Notes: generated from the letters alone by a model not told the origin. Shown: positions 1-5,575, counted from the stretch's first letter. The stretch is 6,536 nucleotides of DNA from an uncultured Eubacterium sp. (GCA_900548465.1 URKY01000077.1:1-6536); one strand, 5' to 3'. Program-made: numbers and translations.

Positions 1-946
1 CTTCATGGATATTCAACGTCAGTTTGTTCTGTGTGTTTGCTTCGAAATAGATAAAGACTCTGTTTTCGCTGATTTGGAAGATAGATGAGGAGACTTCCGG
101 AATCTCAATCAGTCCTTTTAAATCCTGGGTAGTGGATAAAGGAGCGGAGAAAACAATCTCAATTCCGTTTTCCGGTTGTTCAATGCGTTCGGCAGACATA
201 AAACGGAAGCAATCTTTAGCCGGTATCAGCACTTCTTCGCTTTGTTTGCGGTCAATGCCGGCTGGGTTACCATTGGCTGTAATGGTCAATGGGTAATCAT
301 CAGCTTCTCTGGGTATTTGTCTGATGTTGAACTGATACCGGGTAAGGTTGTCTGTCGCTGTGACTTCTACCGGATAACTCTTCTTGCCATCGCTGGCAGT
401 CAGCATCTTTTCCACTTCCTCTTTTTTCACTACATCGCTGAAGCGTATTTCTCCTTTAATATTTATTTCATCCGGTTGGGTAGCTGTAATTGGCAACGAC
501 TCCAACTGCAAAGTGAAGTTACGTTCCTGCACACGGAATGAGAAGTTGAACTCTTTTAGTTTTTTGTCCACTTCGATGAAGTCTCCCAGTTGGAAAGTTC
601 CTTCGTAGAGCGTTCCCGGTTTCAATGTTCCTTCTTCCGGCACAAACTCAATGGTGTTGTTGCTTACCCAATATGCTTTTCCTTTTAATGAAGGGGAAAA
701 GCTGAACGGATTGTTTTTTAACTCACTGTTCAGATCCACCATGGGTTGGTCATGGGTCAACTCTATGCGTATGGTTGAATTCTGTGAAATAACTCCTCCC
801 GTATACGCATTTACATACGGTGCATAATCGGCAGAAGGAATGATGTCTTTTTGAGTACGTGTGCATGAATATAGGCCCACAGTCATCATGATAAGTAGGA
901 GTAGTCCGGTAGCACTAATGCTACGTGTAGTCTTTGTTAGTCCCAT
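1..946 (-). CDS. Alpha-2-macroglobulin family lipoprotein, N-terminal part (cut by window start)
   Basis: An open frame runs from an ATG at 946-944 to the window edge without a stop (315 complete codons). Residues 15-28 form a hydrophobic signal segment ending in the lipobox L-Y-S-C, with the lipidated Cys at residue 28, so it should be a membrane-anchored lipoprotein. The residues after the Cys (TRTQKD) lack the acidic run typical of Bacteroides surface export, which favours the periplasmic side. What follows is beta-rich: a Big_5/MG1-like domain (about residues 45-155, with 'TGGVISQNSTIRIEL' and 'NTIEFVPEEGTLKPGTLY') and then a second repeat-like domain, as in the N-terminus of bacterial alpha-2-macroglobulins (E. 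coli YfhM type, normally 1,600-1,900 residues). Such proteins are thought to trap attacking proteases and often sit beside a PBP1C gene; neither the thioester region nor that neighbour is in view. The family call rests on domain style, not on a diagnostic motif. Confidence 0.75.
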   Translation of the reverse strand, partial: MGLTKTTRSISATGLLLLIMMTVGLYSCTRTQKDIIPSADYAPYVNAYTGGVISQNSTIRIELTHDQPMVDLNSELKNNPFSFSPSLKGKAYWVSNNTIEFVPEEGTLKPGTLYEGTFQLGDFIEVDKKLKEFNFSFRVQERNFTLQLESLPITATQPDEINIKGEIRFSDVVKKEEVEKMLTASDGKKSYPVEVTATDNLTRYQFNIRQIPREADDYPLTITANGNPAGIDRKQSEEVLIPAKDCFRFMSAERIEQPENGIEIVFSAPLSTTQDLKGLIEIPEVSSSIFQISENRVFIYFEANTQNKLTLNIHE

Positions 947-975
947 AGCGATGAGTTTTTTTATAGTTCAACAAA

Positions 976-983
976 CAAATATA
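976..983 (-). promoter_or_regulatory. Putative -7 box for the macroglobulin gene
   Basis: On the minus strand this reads TATATTTG, an exact match to the Bacteroides -7 consensus TAnnTTTG, 29 bases before the start codon. No convincing TTTG lies 19-21 bases further upstream, so only half of the promoter is supported. Confidence 0.45.
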
Positions 984-1016
984 CAGTTTTTATGCTAAAT
1001 CCTTTGTTATTCTGAT

Positions 1017-1024
1017 TATTTTTG
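1017..1024 (+). promoter_or_regulatory. Putative -7 box for the FKBP gene
   Basis: TATTTTTG fits TAnnTTTG and ends 22 bases before the ATG at 1047, implying a leader of roughly 15 bases. A TTTG at 1003-1006 is too close to serve as the -33 element. The 100-base gap between the two divergent genes therefore carries one -7-like box on each strand. Confidence 0.45.
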
Positions 1025-1046
1025 CAAGTTCTTAATCAATTTATTT

Positions 1047-1448
1047 ATGGGGAAAAAGAAAGAATACAAAGAGGCCAATCGACGATTTCTGAAAAAGCTG
1101 TCATTTCAGGAAGGTGTTTTTGCATTGCCGTGTGGAATTTATTACAAAGTTTTGGAAACTGGTGAAGGTACGATTTCTCCGGGTGCGCGGAGTATTGTTA
1201 CCGTGCATTACAAAGGAAGTCTGATTGATGGCCGGGTATTTGATAATTCTTATGAACGTACTTGTCCCGATGCCTTACGTCTTAGTGATGTAATAGAAGG
1301 GTGGCAGGTAGCACTTCAGAAAATGCATGTTGGGGATAAATGGATTATCTATATACCTTATGCAATGGGATATGGTATTAAATCTTTTGATTCTATTCCT
1401 GCTTACTCGACATTGATATTCGAAGTGGAACTGCTTGGAGTTGCATAG
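1047..1448 (+). CDS. FKBP-type peptidyl-prolyl cis-trans isomerase
   Basis: This 133-residue protein catalyses cis-trans isomerisation of X-Pro bonds and so helps proteins fold. The FKBP domain spans about residues 32-132. The pocket residues known from FKBP12 are all present by position: Y55 (in VTVHYKG), F65-D66 (VFDNS), V82-I83 and W86 (VIEGW), Y105 (IPYAMGYG) and F125 (LIFEVELL). The 'VFDNSYER' stretch resembles the FkpA/Mip branch. Unlike many Bacteroides FKBPs it has no signal peptide or lipobox: the first 20 residues are strongly basic (MGKKKEYKEANRRFLKKLSF), so it is probably cytoplasmic. The start is the first ATG in frame, closely preceded by a -7 box. It is a single-gene unit, divergent from the macroglobulin gene and convergent with the DUF1622 gene. 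Confidence 0.93.
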   Translation: MGKKKEYKEANRRFLKKLSFQEGVFALPCGIYYKVLETGEGTISPGARSIVTVHYKGSLIDGRVFDNSYERTCPDALRLSDVIEGWQVALQKMHVGDKWIIYIPYAMGYGIKSFDSIPAYSTLIFEVELLGVA

Positions 1449-1482
1449 AGTATAAAAATGAGCTATATATAATTAGATGCAT

Positions 1483-1551
1483 GGATATTTTTCTTTTAGC
1501 TTCTTTATAAAGGATTTGCTTTTGCAAAGGTAGCTAAAAGTAGAAATATCC
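1483..1551. repeat. Imperfect inverted repeat between convergent genes
   Basis: The left arm 1483-1501 (GGATATTTTTCTTTTAGCT) is the near-perfect reverse complement of the right arm 1532-1551, differing by a one-base gap and one or two substitutions. The 30-base centre contains the short palindrome CTTTATAAAG (1503-1512) and CTTTTGCAAAG. The position, between the ends of FKBP (plus) and DUF1622 (minus), suggests a bidirectional 3'-end hairpin. However, neither side has a clear T-tract, so a terminator role is only a guess. On the minus strand the centre and right arm also contain TACCTTTG (1525-1532), an exact -7 box. Confidence 0.6.
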
Positions 1552-1600
1552 GGTAATAAAAATATGCAGCTTTGGAGAAAGTTAGTAATGCTGACCTTTC

Positions 1601-1963
1601 TTATATTTCCTTTATTTCCTTAGATGAACCATCTTCTGCCAGTTCTTTAATCTCTTTATTCAAAAACACGGAAAGTACAGTTCTTACTACAACAACTCCG
1701 CCCAAGATTGCCAGCTCATCCAAAGTAGGATCAACTACAGTTTTCAGAATGTCGGATGCGATTAGAAATTCCAGTCCCAGCAAAAGGTAACTGCCGAAAT
1801 CTGCTCTAAGCTGCCGGATATTATTAATGGTATAAGTTCCGTTGAACCGTTTTATCTCATTGCGCAGGAAGGCAACGAAACCAACGAGCACACCATAGGT
1901 CACAATCAGTAGACTGATGACACTGATGATAGTGGCGAGTGTATTTAAGAATGTGAGTAGCAT
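1601..1963 (-). CDS. DUF1622 family small integral membrane protein
   Basis: This 120-residue protein has three hydrophobic segments (about residues 8-33, 57-75 and 84-102). The diagnostic part of the DUF1622 family is the conserved centre: R-x-x-F-G-x-Y-L-L-L-G-L-E-F-L-I-A-S-D-I followed by L-K-T-V-V-x-P-T-L-D-E-L and the R-T-x-L-S motif. The cytoplasmic tail after residue 103 is charged (NKEIKELAEDGSSKEIKEI). The biochemical function of the family is unknown. The ATG at 1963 is the first in frame; no Shine-Dalgarno is evident (ACAACA precedes it). It lies 71 bases downstream of the kinase-like gene on the same strand. It could share that transcript, since no hairpin terminator is visible between them. 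Confidence 0.88.
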   Translation of the reverse strand: MLLTFLNTLATIISVISLLIVTYGVLVGFVAFLRNEIKRFNGTYTINNIRQLRADFGSYLLLGLEFLIASDILKTVVDPTLDELAILGGVVVVRTVLSVFLNKEIKELAEDGSSKEIKEI

Positions 1964-2034
1964 TGTTGTATAATGTTTAGTATCTGTTATATAAACAAGC
2001 GAAGTTGTATATTAGTTCTCAAATAGATCTTTCG

Positions 2035-2631
2035 TTAGGATTGAGTTCTCAATCTAATTTGTGTATCAATAAAATACAAATCTCCATCTATTCCATAAAG
2101 TACATTATTGGGGACAGCGTCAAACACTTCGTAATCATTATTATGAAATTCATCTATGTAGTCCATTTCAAAACCAAGTGCTTCCATATAAACAATAATT
2201 TCATCTTCTGTAGCTTCACGTTCTGCTAATATATAAGGTTGTGTGAGGACGGCGCAGAACTCTTGTTGGCTGTTATAGGAGAAACCTATCATCTGATAGG
2301 GAACATTGGCAAAGAACTTGTTGTGTGCAGCAATGCGGATGAAGAAGTTCTCCAAATCATCGCCTGCGTACTCAAAGTTGTTCAGCTTTACAACTATATC
2401 TTCATTTCCTGTATAGACTTCATTTTCTCCACCTTTACTTAAGAATTCTATATTCAAATTAGAGGGGGAAATCCATAAATTGTCTGAATTGGCAAATGAA
2501 ATTAGCTCTTCAATTTGCCTTCTCTTATAGCTTTCTGTTGGTCCAAACGTTCTTGTTGCTTCTTTTTTTCTTCTAATGAGGCTGGCTGCTTGCTCCATAA
2601 TGCTATTGACTTGCGAGTACGCTCTATCCAT
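2035..2631 (-). CDS. Small kinase-fold protein of the phage polyvalent-protein type; start uncertain, probable frame change
   Basis: This frame encodes 198 residues from an ATG at 2631. The body looks like a minimal protein kinase of the kind found in phage/mobile-element 'polyvalent' proteins (Pfam Kinase-PolyVal, recalled, not searched). A Gly-rich loop (SKGGENEVY, residues 65-73) is followed by the candidate ATP-binding K82 in VVKLNN. Later come a catalytic-loop-like D171-x4-N176 (DAVPNNVL) and a metal-binding-like D189 (LYFIDT, in the place of DFG). It would phosphorylate an unknown target or be a relic; at about 200 residues it lacks most of a full C-lobe. The ATG at 2631 has no ribosome site or promoter just upstream. 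The good promoter (2685-2716) instead serves an ATG at 2660 in another frame, and the first 23 residues here may not be the natural N-terminus. See the overlapping N-terminal segment. Confidence 0.7.
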   Translation of the reverse strand: MDRAYSQVNSIMEQAASLIRRKKEATRTFGPTESYKRRQIEELISFANSDNLWISPSNLNIEFLSKGGENEVYTGNEDIVVKLNNFEYAGDDLENFFIRIAAHNKFFANVPYQMIGFSYNSQQEFCAVLTQPYILAEREATEDEIIVYMEALGFEMDYIDEFHNNDYEVFDAVPNNVLYGIDGDLYFIDTQIRLRTQS

Positions 2632-2660
2632 TGCTTGTGAAATTCGTTGATGTATTCCAT
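2562..2660 (-). other. Alternative N-terminal coding segment of the kinase gene with A-AAA-AAG slippery site
   Basis: An ATG at 2660-2658 lies about 20 bases after the predicted transcription start and opens a frame beginning MEYINEFHKQWIERTRKS. Left alone it ends at a stop at 2502. At 2568-2562 the minus strand reads A-AAA-AAG with AAA and AAG as zero-frame codons, the classic bacterial -1 slippery heptamer (as in E. coli dnaX). A -1 shift there continues in the kinase frame at E-A-T-R-T-F and gives a 208-residue protein (33 + 175). The alternatives are a one-base loss in the run of seven A's (mutation or sequencing error), or chance. Confidence 0.5.
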
Positions 2661-2684
2661 AATTTTATTGATTATGAGTTTATG

Positions 2685-2716
2685 CAAATATAGTTATTTG
2701 GTTTATATCCAACAAA
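2685..2716 (-). promoter_or_regulatory. Bacteroides-type promoter (-33 and -7) of the kinase gene
   Basis: On the minus strand TTTG (2716-2713) is followed by a 20-base spacer and TATATTTG (2692-2685). This is the full Bacteroidetes consensus with correct spacing, the best promoter in the window. Transcription would start near 2679, leaving a leader of roughly 20 bases before the ATG at 2660. Confidence 0.65.
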
Positions 2717-2943
2717 GTTCAGTTGATAAATTGTATTTATTTCATTCGCTATTAATGTGAAGTAGACCGTAATATCATGTCTTTCCTTTTGAAATTAATA
2801 ATGAAATGTATTCTTTAATGGTTCCAATAGTCTTTTTGTGAAGAATATGCTACAAAAATATAGTCTAGATTACCACAGATAAATGTGAATTTATTAGTTG
2901 AAAACGATTTACTTTGTACGTTATAAACTTACATTATAAATAA
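2717..2943. other. AT-rich intergenic region between divergent genes
   Basis: Apart from the kinase promoter at its left end and a weak -7-like box for the MORN gene (TTACTTTG at 2909-2916), nothing was recognised: no coding frame of note, hairpin or repeat. A minus-strand TATTTTTG (2860-2853) matches a -7 box but has no -33 partner and lies nearly 200 bases from a gene. Confidence 0.5.
2909..2916 (+). promoter_or_regulatory. Weak -7-like box for the MORN gene
   Basis: TTACTTTG differs from TAnnTTTG at one position and ends 27 bases before the ATG at 2944. No TTTG at the right distance upstream supports it. Confidence 0.3.
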
Positions 2944-3492
2944 ATGGATAAAGAACATATTTCAAGAGATGCTTTTTTTGCAATCTATGACTTTTTAGAT
3001 AATGATAATGGGCCACGATGTCTTATAGATGAATTAGATGGTTTCAGATACTATTTTTGTAGTTCATCTTGGATTGAACGTGCTACATTAGATGTTTTTT
3101 CAAATGGAGTTTATTTGGGTGAAGTTGACTCTAACCACAGAAGACATGGGATTGGTGTATATGTTTTTAATAATGGAGGCATTTATCTGGGAGAATGGTC
3201 TCAGGGTGAGAGAGATGGTAGGGGCTTTTATTATTCCGGCGGACAAGTATTCTGGGGTGAATGGAGTGCCGGAGAAAAGGACGGAAGAGGACATATTTGG
3301 CAAGTGAACTACGAATCGGAAGGGATTTATGCAAAAGGACGCGAGAAAACCAATATGTATACACGAACTCCACAAGGGTATAAACGCGGAGGAAATAGTA
3401 ATAGTAGTTCTAGCTCTTCTGGTGGCTGTTGCGGATTAATCGTGGGAGGAATTATAATCTTTATGATATTGAAATTTATAGGTTGTGTATGA
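2944..3492 (+). CDS. MORN-repeat protein with C-terminal membrane anchor
   Basis: This 182-residue protein contains three consecutive MORN-like repeats: residues 55-78 (GVYLGE...GIGVYVFNNG), 79-101 (GIYLGEW...DGRGFYYSGG) and 102-119 (VFWGEW...DGRGHIW). MORN repeats form an elongated beta-ladder used for protein or lipid contact; they give no enzymatic clue. The first 50 residues are not recognised. After a basic stretch comes a Ser-rich linker (NSNSSSSSSGG, 151-161), a Cys pair (162-163) and a final hydrophobic segment (164-182, GLIVGGIIIFMILKFIGCV). There is no N-terminal signal, so the protein should be tail-anchored with its repeats in the cytoplasm. The start is the first ATG of the frame, preceded by an A/T-rich leader without Shine-Dalgarno. 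It stands alone, convergent with the radical SAM cluster. Its function is unknown. Confidence 0.85.
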   Translation: MDKEHISRDAFFAIYDFLDNDNGPRCLIDELDGFRYYFCSSSWIERATLDVFSNGVYLGEVDSNHRRHGIGVYVFNNGGIYLGEWSQGERDGRGFYYSGGQVFWGEWSAGEKDGRGHIWQVNYESEGIYAKGREKTNMYTRTPQGYKRGGNSNSSSSSSGGCCGLIVGGIIIFMILKFIGCV

Positions 3493-3586
3493 TAATATAG
3501 GCGTGTACATGTTTTTTTGTAAACACATTTTTGTACTGCGTCAATTATAGCTTATATCAATAATAGAGAGCTTCCTAATAAATAAT

Positions 3587-3616
3587 AAAAACTACGAGAG
3601 AAATCCCGTAGTTTTT
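3587..3616. terminator. Bidirectional intrinsic terminator between MORN gene and radical SAM cluster
   Basis: The arms AAAACTACG and CGTAGTTTT form a perfect 10-bp stem (3587-3596 with 3607-3616) around a 10-base loop. On the plus strand the stem runs into TTTTTT (3612-3617); on the minus strand it is followed by TTTTATTATT. It can therefore end both the MORN transcript and the minus-strand peptide transcript. Confidence 0.85.
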
Positions 3617-3635
3617 TATTTGCATAATTAAATGA

Positions 3636-3668
3636 AGAGTCTAAAAGCTTTTTTAGCTCTGTTTTTTT
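3636..3668. terminator. Second hairpin with T-tract just after the peptide gene
   Basis: AGAG-t-CTAAAA (3636-3646) pairs with TTTTAG-CTCT (3651-3660) around a 4-base loop, with one bulged base. On the plus strand it is followed by G and seven T's (3662-3668), which fits a backup terminator for the plus strand. For the minus-strand peptide mRNA it is the first hairpin after the stop codon but has a weak T-tract, so it may protect the 3' end instead. Confidence 0.55.
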
Positions 3669-3798
3669 AACCTCCTACGATACCTGAACAGTTTGCGCAA
3701 AATTCACAACCTATATTACAAATCTCGTTTTCTACTTTTGCTATAGCTTCTTCATTTTGTTTGAGTAGCATTTCAGCTTGTTGAATTAAATTTTCCAT
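3667..3798 (-). CDS. Cys-rich 43-residue peptide, probable RiPP precursor of the adjacent radical SAM enzyme
   Basis: The frame runs from ATG 3798-3796 to TAA 3669-3667. Residues 1-26 (MENLIQQAEMLLKQNEEAIA then KVENEI) are charged, Cys-free and predicted helical, as expected of a RiPP leader. Residues 27-43 are CNIGCEFCANCSGIVGG, four Cys spaced C-x3-C-x2-C-x2-C plus a terminal Gly-Gly. The start lies 12 bases after the stop of the radical SAM/SPASM gene on the same strand, so the two are almost certainly co-transcribed and translated as a pair. By analogy with sactipeptides and ranthipeptides, the enzyme could make thioether links from these Cys. The peptide matches no precursor family I can name. 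Alternatives are a small metal- or Fe-S-binding protein. No protease or exporter gene is nearby. Confidence 0.8.
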   Translation of the reverse strand: MENLIQQAEMLLKQNEEAIAKVENEICNIGCEFCANCSGIVGG

Positions 3799-3810
3799 AT
3801 AATTTATTTT

Positions 3811-4998
3811 TTAATTAATACTAGGAGGTATATAACCTCCGATTTTATTTTTATTGAAATATAAGTCTTTGATGTGTTTATAACATTCTACAGCTGCTTT
3901 TAGTGACAATAATTCATAGTTGGTGAGTTGCTCCTTCTTCGTATAGTATCTTATTTGGAATTCAGAAATGGTTTGTGCTTCTATTAATCGGAGATGGCAC
4001 ATACCTTTATCTCTACGACTAATATGTTTACGCTGAGAATAATTATATCCATAGCATGTCTTGCAAATTTTTAAAGCTGAACAGTGTTGACATTCTTGAT
4101 CGATTAATTGTGTAGGGTCGCTCCAATCGATATTATTGATATCTTTTAAAACATTTTGATTCCCATGTACCATAGGTAGAAATAAATGACAAGGATATGA
4201 AGTTCCATCTGTGTCGTATATTGCGATTGTTGTTCCTATCCCACAATTTTTACGTGGAATTATATCATCTATTCTTGGCTCTAAGTACTCTTTGAAAAGA
4301 AAGTTGAAAGGATGTTCTATATGTTTGTCTGGATGTGTTAAGAAATAATTTCCAATAGTTTCTAATTCTTTTTTGTATATATTTATATCATTATCTTCCC
4401 AAATTTGTCCTTCCGCTAAAGAACTTGCAATTCTATATCCTTTTTCATATAAAGAGATAACTCCTTCTGCATAATGTCGAAGTGTGTCGTGAGAAAGAGT
4501 TAGTTTGAAATAAGAATTTGGCCATGTTTCTTTAACAAAGGCTATAGGGAGTGTGGATATATGGCATCCTCTATTTTTTTCTTGCATGGTTTCTGTGCCA
4601 TCAACTGATATGACAAGTCTAAAATCTTCTTTTCTTCTAATTAGCCATTGCTTTATTTCGTCAGTTAGCAATGTTCCGTTAGTTGTAATTTGGAAAATGT
4701 AATTAAAGGATGGGGCTATTATTTTTACCCATTCATATATATCTTTAATTAGTGCGAAGTTTGTAAAGGGTTCTCCACCAAAAAGTTCGATGGCTAATCG
4801 TGTGTCCTTTCGAGCTTTTTTTGAATAAAGATTAAATTCTTTTTCTAATATTTCTTTTGCTATTTGAAAAGACATTTTTTTATTTGATTTATGTTTTTCA
4901 AAACAGTAGACACAATTGAGATTACATATATGTGTTATCATCAATGTGCATACTCTATTTGTTTTTATTGACTGACTGTTGGATAAAGAATTTTCCAT
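3811..4998 (-). CDS. Radical SAM/SPASM domain protein, probable peptide-modifying maturase
   Basis: This 395-residue enzyme has the radical SAM CxxxCxxC motif at residues 25-32 (CNLNCVYC), which binds the [4Fe-4S] cluster that cleaves SAM. Also present are the SAM-contact GGEP (74-77), ITTNG (104-108) and SVDG (131-134). A SPASM domain follows: C252-x12-G265-x4-C270, then C303-x2-C306-x5-C312-x2-C315 and C334. Seven Cys are enough for two auxiliary clusters and fit the published SPASM pattern CX9-15GX4C...CX2CX5CX3C...C with one spacing difference. Such enzymes (anSME, AlbA, PqqE types) modify proteins or ribosomal peptides. No separate peptide-recognition (RRE) domain is seen before the CxxxCxxC, but the 60 residues after the last Cys are unassigned. 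The Cys peptide 12 bases downstream is the likely substrate. A regulator gene precedes it by 208 bases. The A/T-rich leader shows no clear promoter. Confidence 0.93.
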   Translation of the reverse strand: MENSLSNSQSIKTNRVCTLMITHICNLNCVYCFEKHKSNKKMSFQIAKEILEKEFNLYSKKARKDTRLAIELFGGEPFTNFALIKDIYEWVKIIAPSFNYIFQITTNGTLLTDEIKQWLIRRKEDFRLVISVDGTETMQEKNRGCHISTLPIAFVKETWPNSYFKLTLSHDTLRHYAEGVISLYEKGYRIASSLAEGQIWEDNDINIYKKELETIGNYFLTHPDKHIEHPFNFLFKEYLEPRIDDIIPRKNCGIGTTIAIYDTDGTSYPCHLFLPMVHGNQNVLKDINNIDWSDPTQLIDQECQHCSALKICKTCYGYNYSQRKHISRRDKGMCHLRLIEAQTISEFQIRYYTKKEQLTNYELLSLKAAVECYKHIKDLYFNKNKIGGYIPPSIN

Positions 4999-5206
4999 AT
5001 TTCTTTTTTTATAGATTTACTTGATTTATTAGTGCATAGAATATTTTGTAAAAAATATTGTTTTTCTTTTATCTGTTTTTAATATTAGAACTTTGCTTGT
5101 TGAATATGGGATTATATAATCTCTTATTTTCATATTATAAATAAAAGATGTATGCAAAGAAAGTGTTTATAATGATAATTAGAATGTTTTTATAGTGGTT
5201 GATAAG
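4999..5206 (-). other. AT-rich leader between regulator and radical SAM gene
   Basis: These 208 bases contain no good TAnnTTTG box and no hairpin terminator, so the radical SAM gene may be read from the regulator promoter or from an unrecognised promoter. A 34-codon minus frame (5133-5029, starting MKIRDYIIPYSTSKV) lies just after TTTCTTTG (5162-5155), a one-mismatch -7 box. It could be a leader peptide but may be chance in such AT-rich DNA. Confidence 0.4.
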
Positions 5207-5232
5207 TCACGAATTTGTGGCTTTCTTTTCAC
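5200..5232 (+). repeat. Direct repeat copy 1, overlapping the regulator stop codon
   Basis: It starts TGATAAGTCACGAATTTGTG, continues GCT, then five unmatched bases and TTCAC. It matches copy 2 (5543-5575) at about 25 of 33 positions. It overlaps the last codon and stop of the XRE gene and lies about 200 bases upstream of the radical SAM start. Confidence 0.65.
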
Positions 5233-5437
5233 AGCTTTCTAGTTCTTCTAAATAATAATTGAAAAAGTTATGACTTAAAATATTAGATATGCGTAAAAGT
5301 AGATCAGAATCTATACTTCCACGTTTGAAGATTTTATATATATTAGTCCTGTCACAATATAGTTTATTGGCAAACCATGTAACTGATCGTTCTTGTCGGT
5401 GTAATTCTGCTTCAATTATTTGACCAATGTGTATCAT
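5207..5437 (-). CDS. XRE-type helix-turn-helix transcriptional regulator
   Basis: This 76-residue protein is a DNA-binding domain and little else. The stretch QERSVTWFANKLYCDRTNIY followed by KIFKRGSIDSDLLLRISNIL (residues 15-54) is the typical helix-turn-helix of a short XRE family common in Bacteroides (usual pattern: IG..I..EL.RQ.RSVTWFA.KL.CDR.NIYKIF.R.SID..LL.RIS..L...FF). It probably binds DNA as a dimer. It is the first gene of the minus-strand set that continues with the radical SAM enzyme and Cys peptide and is a reasonable candidate for their regulator. Near-identical direct repeats lie at its 3' end (5200-5232) and upstream of its promoter (5543-5575), which suits autoregulation. 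The start is the first ATG of the frame. Proteins of this family also occur alone, so the link is inferred. Confidence 0.88.
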   Translation of the reverse strand: MIHIGQIIEAELHRQERSVTWFANKLYCDRTNIYKIFKRGSIDSDLLLRISNILSHNFFNYYLEELESCEKKATNS

Positions 5438-5497
5438 ATTTGCTGTTTGTGAATGCTACTTTACTGCGTTTTATATAATTGTTTGATTTTTCTTTCA

Positions 5498-5505
5498 CAA
5501 AGTTA
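5498..5505 (-). promoter_or_regulatory. Putative -7 box of the XRE regulator gene
   Basis: The minus strand reads TAACTTTG, an exact TAnnTTTG match, giving a leader of about 55 bases before the ATG at 5437. There is no TTTG at -33. The TGATAAGTC cores at 5519-5527 and 5543-5551 lie just upstream, where an activator or repressor could act. Confidence 0.5.
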
Positions 5506-5542
5506 GATGTATTTTTTATGATAAGTCTTTTTTGTTTGTAGA

Positions 5543-5575
5543 TGATAAGTCACGTATATGTAGCTGATGGTTCAC
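5543..5575 (+). repeat. Direct repeat copy 2 upstream of the regulator promoter
   Basis: It starts TGATAAGTCACGTATATGTA, then GCT, five unmatched bases and TTCAC. The first 12 bases are identical to copy 1 and 20 of the first 23 agree. A further core TGATAAGTC occurs 24 bases to the left at 5519-5527, so two cores lie in the -35 to -60 region of the regulator promoter. Confidence 0.65.

Noticed and set aside
176..608. Plus-strand open frames of 121 and 74 codons
   Set aside because: They lie opposite the macroglobulin gene, which has a lipoprotein signal and an uninterrupted frame; they show no motif or start signals.
2005..2442. Plus-strand frames opposite the kinase gene
   Set aside because: They are antisense shadows of a frame with clear kinase-like motifs.
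3100..3375. Minus-strand and alternative-frame ORFs across the MORN gene
   Set aside because: They overlap the repeat-coding frame, whose periodic G-E-W and D-G-R-G motifs establish the true frame.
5029..5133. Minus-strand 34-codon frame upstream of the radical SAM gene, considered as a second precursor or leader peptide
   Set aside because: It has no Cys or other recognisable core and only a weak promoter-like box; an ORF this short is expected by chance in DNA this AT-rich. Kept only as a remark.
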